Assembly: GCA_934636065.1 (NCBI GenBank)
Contig: CAKTZW010000033.1
Span: 1-10,639 of the forward strand
Source: an uncultured Labedella sp.
GTDB taxonomy: Bacteria; Actinomycetota; Actinomycetes; Actinomycetales; Microbacteriaceae
Direction of reading: 5' to 3'
Length of the DNA: 10,639 nt
The notes beneath the pieces are model-generated. The model was given only the letters and a program-made list of their open reading frames with translations. It searched no databases and had not been told where the DNA came from. Below are positions 6,192-10,639 of this stretch, one piece after another; positions within the stretch are counted from its first letter, which is position 1; each line of letters begins with the position of its first letter. A program made the position numbers and the translations under genes.

Positions 6192-7598
6192 GTGAGTAGA
6201 GGACGCATCGACCGTGACCCCCGCGCCGCCCGGCGGCGAGTGCTGCGCCTGCGGCGGACGATCGCGGTGGCCGCCGGGCTCATCGTGCTCGGCACCGCCG
6301 GGGCGACGATCGCGTCCGTGACCGGGTCGCCGTCGGCGTCGAGTCCCGCCCAGACGGGCACGGCCCCCGCTGCCCCGATCGTCCCGCCCTCGGCGGAGGC
6401 GTGCGCGATCGACCGGACGATCGACTCGTGGTCCACCGGGACCCTGCACGTCGATGCCCGCGACGCGGCCACCGGGGAGCAGCTCCTCGGCATCCGGGCC
6501 GATGACGCCGAGGCGACGGGCAGCACCATGAAGCTCCTGACGGCGGCCGCCGCCGTCTCGGCACTCGGCCCCGACCTGACGCTCGAGACCCGCGTCGTCG
6601 AGGGCTCCGACGCGGACACCGTCGTGATCGTGGGAGGAGGGGACCCGACGCTCAGTCGGCTCCCGAGCGGACAGGACTCGGTGTATCCGGACGCGGCGCA
6701 CCTCGACGATCTCGCGCAGCAGGTCCGTGACGCCCGCGCTCGCGACCCCCGACTCGCCGACGTCCCGGTCAGTCGCGTGGAGGTCGACGCGAGCCTGTTC
6801 TCGGGACCGGCGTGGAATCCCGGATGGCCGGAGTCGGCGAGGACATCCGGATCGGTGTCGAACATCACTGCCCTCATGGTCGACGGCGACCGCGAGGATC
6901 CCGACGTCGCCTACTCGCCACGCGGCGACGCGGCCGTCGACCGCGCGGCGGCGGCGTTCGCCGACCTCCTCGGTCCGGACGTGGCCGTCGGCCAGCTCGT
7001 CGAGGCCCGCCCGGGGGCCGCGGAGCTCGGGAGCGTGCGCTCCGCGCCGATCCGGGACCTCGTCGCGCACATGCTGACGCACTCCGACAACACCCTCGCG
7101 GAGTCGCTCGCCCGACTCGTCGCGGTCGCGGAGGGCGCCGGGAACGACTTCGCGGCCGTCCAGGCCGGTACGGCGGGCGCGCTCGACGCGATCGGCATCG
7201 ACGTGGGCGATGCCCGGCTCGCCGACGGCTCGGGATTGAGCGGGGAGAACGCCGTTCCCGCCGCGGTGCTCACGCGCCTGCTCGTCGAGGTCGCTCGCGG
7301 CGCCGGCGACCTCGCGGTCGTCGACGAGGGGCTCGCGATCGCCGGCCGCACCGGGACTCTCGCGGAGGACGGCCGGTTCTCGGGGAGCACGGGCGACGCC
7401 GCCGGTTACATCCGTGCCAAGTCGGGCACGCTCACCGACATGGCAGGTCTCGCCGGTCTCGCGGCCGCCGCCGACGGCACGACCGTCGCGTTCACGATCT
7501 GGGCCGAGGACACGCCGCCGGGCGCGTCGACGGCCGACGCCCGTGCGGCCGTCGACGCCCTCGCCGCCGAGATGTTCCGCTGCGGCGCCTCCCTCTGA
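6192..7598 (+). CDS. dacB: D-alanyl-D-alanine carboxypeptidase/endopeptidase, PBP4 (peptidase S13) family
   Basis: A 468-residue exported penicillin-binding protein that trims peptidoglycan stem peptides or cuts cross-links outside the membrane. All three active-site motifs are present: SxxK as STMK with nucleophile S111 and K114; SxN as SDN at 298-300 in THSDNTLAE; and the KTG-type motif as KSG at 410-412 in AKSGTLTDM. The VIVGGGDPTLS segment that family members carry is near residues 144-154. Residues 11-22 are strongly basic (RAARRRVLRLRR), followed by a hydrophobic segment at about 23-43, so it is a signal anchor or signal peptide. An Ala/Ser/Pro-rich linker leads to the catalytic domain. 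The start is uncertain: GTG 6192 is preferred because it follows a plausible -10 at leaderless spacing. An in-frame ATG at 6156 lies within the terminator-like hairpin. The gene is single and convergent with the response regulator. Confidence 0.92.
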   Translation: MSRGRIDRDPRAARRRVLRLRRTIAVAAGLIVLGTAGATIASVTGSPSASSPAQTGTAPAAPIVPPSAEACAIDRTIDSWSTGTLHVDARDAATGEQLLGIRADDAEATGSTMKLLTAAAAVSALGPDLTLETRVVEGSDADTVVIVGGGDPTLSRLPSGQDSVYPDAAHLDDLAQQVRDARARDPRLADVPVSRVEVDASLFSGPAWNPGWPESARTSGSVSNITALMVDGDREDPDVAYSPRGDAAVDRAAAAFADLLGPDVAVGQLVEARPGAAELGSVRSAPIRDLVAHMLTHSDNTLAESLARLVAVAEGAGNDFAAVQAGTAGALDAIGIDVGDARLADGSGLSGENAVPAAVLTRLLVEVARGAGDLAVVDEGLAIAGRTGTLAEDGRFSGSTGDAAGYIRAKSGTLTDMAGLAGLAAAADGTTVAFTIWAEDTPPGASTADARAAVDALAAEMFRCGASL

Positions 7599-7618
7599 CC
7601 CAGAGCGCTACACCCGTT

Positions 7619-7668
7619 CGAGGGCGCCACCTCCAGCTACCGCCGTCGCGACCGATGTGGCGCCCTCG
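7619..7668. terminator. Perfect 12-bp inverted repeat between convergent genes
   Basis: CGAGGGCGCCAC (7619-7630) and GTGGCGCCCTCG (7657-7668) are exact reverse complements separated by 26 nt. The repeat lies 20 nt after the dacB stop and 39 nt from the response-regulator stop, so it can serve as a bidirectional terminator without a T-tract. Two smaller hairpins lie between it and the response regulator: CTCGG/CCGAG (7674-7678, 7683-7687) and CGTCGAC/GTCGACG (7697-7703, 7711-7717), the latter spanning the stop codon. Confidence 0.7.
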
Positions 7669-7707
7669 TGACACTCGGCCGACCGAGCCGCGGGCGCGTC
7701 GACCGAC

Positions 7708-8358
7708 TCAGTCGACGAGGCGGTGGTCGTGCGCGAAGACGACGATCTGCACCCGGTCGCGGAGTGCGAGCTTCGCGAGGATGCTGCTGACCTGCGTCTT
7801 CACGGTGGACTCGCTCACGAACTCACGCTCCGCGATCTCCGCGTTCGACAGTCCCCGCGCGACGAGCCGGAACACGGCCTGTTCGCGCGCGCTCAATTCG
7901 CGGAACGCGGGAGGCGGCGGCGCCGGCGGAGCCGACATCACGTCCGTCGCGAACAGTTCGCCGAGCTCATCGGCCGCGAGCACGGTGCTCCCCGCGTGGA
8001 CGGCCCGGATCGCCGCGGCGAGGAACGCGGGCGTCGCGTCCTTGAGCACGAAGCCGCTCGCCCCGTGCCGGATGGCCGTCGCGGCCGCGCGGTCGAGCGC
8101 GAACGTCGTGAGCACGATGACGCGCGGGAGCGTGGAGCGCGACCCGTCGAAGAGCGATCGCACCGTCTCCACGCCGTCCATGACCGGCATGCGGATGTCG
8201 AGCAGGACGACGTCGGGCGCGACCTCGTCGATGAGCGCGATCGCCTCGGCCCCGTCGCCCGCCTCGCCGACGACCTCCAGGTCGGGTTGGGCGTCGAGCG
8301 CCACGCGCACGCCGCCGCGGAAGAGCTCCTGGTCGTCGACCAGCACGATCCGGATCAC
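7708..8358 (-). CDS. NarL/LuxR-type two-component response regulator
   Basis: A 216-residue response regulator. The receiver domain (about 1-120) has the acidic pair D8/D9, the phosphoacceptor D54 in VVLLDIRMP, the switch threonine T84 or T85 in VLTTF, and K106 in GFVLKDAT. A proline-rich linker (APPAPPPP, 143-150) leads to a LuxR-type helix-turn-helix (LSAREQAVFRLVARGLSNAE onward, about 155-215) with the SESTVKTQVSSILAKL recognition region. GTG 8358 is chosen because VIRIVLVDD is the normal receiver start. It has GGGAGG 7 nt upstream (8371-8366), and it overlaps the kinase stop by 4 nt (GTGA). It is co-translated with the kinase, its cognate partner. The regulon is not deducible from the sequence. 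Confidence 0.95.
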   Translation of the reverse strand: MIRIVLVDDQELFRGGVRVALDAQPDLEVVGEAGDGAEAIALIDEVAPDVVLLDIRMPVMDGVETVRSLFDGSRSTLPRVIVLTTFALDRAAATAIRHGASGFVLKDATPAFLAAAIRAVHAGSTVLAADELGELFATDVMSAPPAPPPPAFRELSAREQAVFRLVARGLSNAEIAEREFVSESTVKTQVSSILAKLALRDRVQIVVFAHDHRLVD

Positions 8359-9530
8359 GCGACCGCCTCCCGCGACTCCGAGCGGAAGGGGACGCGGGCG
8401 CGCGTCGTGAAGACGCCGTCGACGGCCTCGGCCTCGAGATGACCGCCGACGCTCGCGACGCGCAGCCGCATTCCCGCGATACCGGACCCGCCGCCCGGCG
8501 CGACGCGCTCGTTCCGCTGCCCGGTCGCGGCGTTCTCCACCTCGAGCACGACATCGGACGACCGCCACAGCTCGCGCATCGCGATCCGGGCGTCGGGGTC
8601 GCCGTGGCGGAGCGCGTTCGTCAGCATCTCCTGGGCGACACGACGGACGACGACGGAGTGGCCGGCGTCGAGGGGACGCAGCTCGCCGCGCACGGACCGG
8701 TCGACCTGCACGCCCGCTGCACGGATCTGCTCCACGAGGGTGTCGAGGTCGGGCGGCTCCTCCTCGGTCGCCGCCGCGGTCGTTCCGCTCAGCACGTCAC
8801 GGACCTCCGAGAGGGAGCGCCTCGCGGTGTCGGCGATCGTCGCCGAGACGCCGCGCACGCGCTCGAGGTCGTCGAGGAACTGCACGGAGTCGGCCTGCGC
8901 GATGATGACCGCGAGCGAATGCCCGACGATGTCGTGCACGTCGCGAGCCATGTCGGCGCGCACCTTCTCCGCCTCGGCCGCGCTGAGCGCCTGCTCCGTC
9001 CGGTCCTCGGCGAGGACGCGGCGCTCCGATTCCCGCCGCTGCCCGCGGAACGAGCGCACCGCGAAGCCGGCGAGCCAGGCCGCCGCGAGCACGACGGTAG
9101 GCGCGATGAGGGCGAGCGCGCTCCACCCGGGCGCACTGAAGGCGACGATCGCGTACCGCGTCCCCCCGAGCAGGTAGTTCGTGGCGACAGTTCCGCCCAC
9201 GATCACGGACGCCGCCGACGCGAGCAGCTCGGTCCGGCTCCCGAGCCGCGCGGCCGAGTACAGCACGAGCAGGATGGCGATCGCGGCGAAGCCGGGTCGC
9301 TCGTTCACGAGCATCTGCGATCCGACCATGAACCAAGCGGCGATGAGCGCGACGGACGGGCTCACGCTGCGGGTGGCGATCGCCACGACGGCGAGGATCG
9401 CGACGGTCGGGCTCGCGCGGTCCACCTCCACGGGCGGATCGACCGCGAGCACGACGACGACGGCGGCGACGACGACGTCCACGCCGAATCGCCACCCCCG
9501 CAGCCGCTCGAGCAGCAGCGCCGTGTCCAT
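8355..9530 (-). CDS. HisKA_3-type sensor histidine kinase
   Basis: A 391-residue membrane sensor kinase of the NarL-partner class. About five or six hydrophobic segments fill residues 17-158, with only short outside loops and no large extracellular sensor domain, so it probably senses something in or near the membrane. A coiled-coil-like stretch (about 162-192) leads to the dimerisation/phosphotransfer motif DVHDIVGHSL with H199. The ATPase domain shows the N-box QEMLTNALRHG (N305) and a glycine-rich GGGSGIAGMRLR (346-357). All catalytic elements are present. The ATG at 9530 has GGGAGGG 5 nt upstream. A longer open frame running upstream to 10520 is only the antisense/alternate frame across the glycosyltransferase and is not part of this gene. 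The downstream response regulator overlaps by 4 nt. Confidence 0.94.
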   Translation of the reverse strand: MDTALLLERLRGWRFGVDVVVAAVVVVLAVDPPVEVDRASPTVAILAVVAIATRSVSPSVALIAAWFMVGSQMLVNERPGFAAIAILLVLYSAARLGSRTELLASAASVIVGGTVATNYLLGGTRYAIVAFSAPGWSALALIAPTVVLAAAWLAGFAVRSFRGQRRESERRVLAEDRTEQALSAAEAEKVRADMARDVHDIVGHSLAVIIAQADSVQFLDDLERVRGVSATIADTARRSLSEVRDVLSGTTAAATEEEPPDLDTLVEQIRAAGVQVDRSVRGELRPLDAGHSVVVRRVAQEMLTNALRHGDPDARIAMRELWRSSDVVLEVENAATGQRNERVAPGGGSGIAGMRLRVASVGGHLEAEAVDGVFTTRARVPFRSESREAVA

Positions 9531-9592
9531 GAGTTCCCTCCCGTGTCGGTCGCGTCGCGCCCCGTCCCGCCGCGGCGGGCACACGTGGAGCC

Positions 9593-9598
9593 AGCCTA
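9593..9598 (-). promoter_or_regulatory. Possible -10 element of the two-component operon
   Basis: On the minus strand this reads TAGGCT, which fits the TAnnnT pattern. It lies 62 nt upstream of the kinase start, within an unusually A/T-containing patch (CTTCTAGGCTGG). No good -35 could be seen. A 14-nt perfect palindrome, CCCGCCGCGGCGGG (9566-9579), lies between it and the kinase Shine-Dalgarno. Low-confidence assignment. Confidence 0.3.
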
Positions 9599-9633
9599 GA
9601 AGGCATCGGGCCCGCGCGCTTCGCCCGGCCGTA

Positions 9634-9654
9634 CCGTCCGAGTGGGTCGGACGG
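9634..9654. repeat. Perfect 8-bp inverted repeat upstream of the kinase
   Basis: CCGTCCGA (9634-9641) and TCGGACGG (9647-9654) flank the 5-nt spacer GTGGG. The repeat lies in the 182-nt gap between the end of the glycosyltransferase gene and the sensor kinase start. It could be the glycosyltransferase terminator (59 nt after its stop, no T-tract) or a binding site upstream of the two-component promoter. The sequence alone does not decide. Confidence 0.6.
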
Positions 9655-9712
9655 ATGAAAGAACGGGACAGTGCGACCGGCCGACGGCCCGGAGGGGTGA
9701 TGAGCGGGATGG

Positions 9713-10483
9713 TCAGCGGGCGAGCGTGCGCTCGAGGCGCCGCCGCCAGCGCCGCACCGAGGAGGCCTCCCGGCCGCCGACGCGGAGGGTGTGGAAGGCG
9801 CGGCGGTTGCGACGCCACATCGACCGGAGACTGTGGAACGGGCGGGCGGACACGGGGAGGGCGAGCGCGCGGTCGAGGCGGATGACGTGGTCCCAGCCGA
9901 GCACGATGCTGAGATCCATGTCGTCGTGCACCTCGGGGTCGTCGCGGTGGACGCGGCAGCGGACGCTGCGCCAGACCTCCCCACGCATCGCGAAATTCGA
10001 CCCGAAGACGGGCCGGTGCGCGAGAGCGGCGCCGACGAGGGCGAAGTAGGCGTTCATGTAGAGGACGTCGGCGAGGACGCGACGCACGCCGCGCAGTTCG
10101 GGGAACGTCCCCGGACCCGTCACGGCCCCGAGGGTGCCGTCGCGCTCGAAGTGCGCGGCGATGCGTTCGATCCAGTCGGACGACGGCACGGAGTCCGCGT
10201 CGAGTCGCGCGATGACCTCGCCGAGGGCGGCGTCGTACCCGGCGCTCGCGGCGGCCGCGATTCCGGGTGCCGGCTCGGCGACGACGCTCGCCCCGAACGC
10301 GACGGCCACCCTCGCGCTGTCGTCGCTGCTGCCGTTGTCGACGACGATGACCTCGAACGGCCGTCGCGACTGCTCCGCGAGGGCGGCGAGGCAGACACGC
10401 AGCGGACCGGCGTCGTCCTTCACGGGGATGACGACCGACACGCGCAACGATCGCTGCGCGTGTCGGCCGCCGGGCGGAGTCAT
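9713..10483 (-). CDS. GT2-family glycosyltransferase
   Basis: A 256-residue glycosyltransferase with a GT-A fold, using a nucleotide-sugar donor. Seen: the opening strand VSVVIPVKDD (15-24); the nucleotide-binding EVIVVDNGSSDDS (44-56); the metal-binding DxD as D95-A-D97 in ARLDADSV; an acceptor-side GSNFAMRGEVW (162-172); and the catalytic acidic region HDDMDL (187-192). A basic C-terminal tail (WRRNRRAF, VRRWRRRLERTLAR) lacks a transmembrane helix, so it is probably cytosolic or membrane-associated through charge. The acceptor and sugar are unknown; envelope glycans or glycolipids are usual. The start is uncertain. ATG 10483 gives 14 non-conserved residues before the domain and has no clear Shine-Dalgarno. 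GTG 10441 would begin exactly at VSVVIP, but it lies inside a 32-bp palindrome. The gene follows the dehydrogenase fragment by 55 nt on the same strand. Confidence 0.88.
   Translation of the reverse strand: MTPPGGRHAQRSLRVSVVIPVKDDAGPLRVCLAALAEQSRRPFEVIVVDNGSSDDSARVAVAFGASVVAEPAPGIAAAASAGYDAALGEVIARLDADSVPSSDWIERIAAHFERDGTLGAVTGPGTFPELRGVRRVLADVLYMNAYFALVGAALAHRPVFGSNFAMRGEVWRSVRCRVHRDDPEVHDDMDLSIVLGWDHVIRLDRALALPVSARPFHSLRSMWRRNRRAFHTLRVGGREASSVRRWRRRLERTLAR
10435..10466. repeat. Near-perfect 32-bp palindrome at the glycosyltransferase 5' end
   Basis: Arms CCGACACGCGCA (10435-10446) and TGCGCGTGTCGG (10455-10466) are exact reverse complements. The centre, A-CGATCG-C, is itself symmetric except for one pair, so 30 of 32 positions obey dyad symmetry. 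In the minus-strand transcript the odd pair becomes a G-U wobble, so the RNA could fold into a continuous hairpin. It covers codons 6-17 if translation starts at ATG 10483, or the ribosome-binding region and start if GTG 10441 is used. Confidence 0.8.
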
Positions 10484-10538
10484 GACGCGCCGGGCGACGG
10501 GATCCGCCGCCCGGCCGCATCTCCCAGGTGGTCGAGCG

Positions 10539-10639
10539 TCACGGAGTGGGGCTGCCGCCGTTGACGTTGAGGGTCTCGCCGACGACGTAGCTCGACTCGG
10601 CCGACGCGAGGAACACGAAGGCCGGGGCCAGTTCGGCCG
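10539..10639 (-). CDS. Short-chain dehydrogenase/reductase, C-terminal fragment (cut by window edge)
   Basis: The last 32 codons and stop of a minus-strand gene that continues beyond the window. The translation contains ELAPAFVFLASAESSYVVG followed by ETLNVNGGSPTP. This is the characteristic C-terminus of classical SDR oxidoreductases, where P.ELAPA..FLAS..SSYV.G..L.VNGG closes the Rossmann fold. The sequence ending in SPTP resembles the general-stress/YdaD-like SDR group, which use NAD(P)H on alcohols or carbonyls, but the catalytic Tyr-Lys residues lie outside the window and cannot be checked. The stop TGA is at 10541-10539. The glycosyltransferase follows on the same strand, so the two may be co-transcribed. 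Confidence 0.85.
   Translation of the reverse strand, partial: AELAPAFVFLASAESSYVVGETLNVNGGSPTP

Noticed and set aside
9531..10520. Upstream extension of the sensor kinase to give a 721-codon protein
   Set aside because: The extra 330 codons are Arg-rich shadow sequence of the glycosyltransferase gene. The kinase begins at ATG 9530 with GGGAGGG upstream.

Overview
The window comes from a high-GC Gram-positive actinobacterium, probably Microbacteriaceae-like. The evidence is strong G/C bias at third codon positions, GTG starts, 4-nt stop/start overlaps, a lipoprotein-type solute-binding protein, a sugar-type ABC importer with no ATPase gene beside it, and a compact NarL-type two-component pair. 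This placement is inference from style, not from a marker gene. The window looks chromosomal. I see no tRNA, rRNA, CRISPR, transposase or integrase.

Layout: (1) pnuC, a nicotinamide riboside/mononucleotide-type transporter (38-721, +). (2) Convergent with it, a FadR-type GntR regulator (751-1437, -). (3) Divergent from the regulator across 191 nt, a four-gene + strand unit (1629-6108): a class V PLP-dependent enzyme of the isopenicillin-N-epimerase-like group, a lipoprotein solute-binding protein, and two CUT1-type permeases. (4) After a strong hairpin, a D-alanyl-D-alanine carboxypeptidase of the PBP4/S13 family (about 6192-7598, +). (5) Convergent with it, a response regulator and sensor kinase (7708-8358 and 8355-9530, -) overlapping by 4 nt. 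(6) A GT2 family glycosyltransferase (9713-10483, -). (7) The C-terminal end of a short-chain dehydrogenase (10539-10639, -), cut by the window edge.

How they work together: the regulator, PLP enzyme, binding protein and permeases look like one inducible uptake-and-conversion module. Its divergent control region carries two copies of a GntR/FadR-like operator (core CATCTGATG, one copy inside a 17-nt near-palindrome), one on each side of the apparent promoter and about 116 bp apart. The substrate is not identifiable from sequence. The transporter class suggests a sugar or glycoside-like compound, and the PLP enzyme suggests an amine-bearing substrate or an amino-transfer, epimerisation or lyase step after uptake. 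The ATPase must come from elsewhere, for example an MsiK-like shared subunit. This module is the best candidate in the window for something undescribed.

The rest is ordinary cell-envelope and housekeeping content. The most unusual non-coding features are a nearly perfect 32-bp palindrome at the 5' end of the glycosyltransferase gene, a 12-bp perfect inverted repeat between the convergent dacB and response-regulator genes, and a 12-bp hairpin just ahead of dacB.
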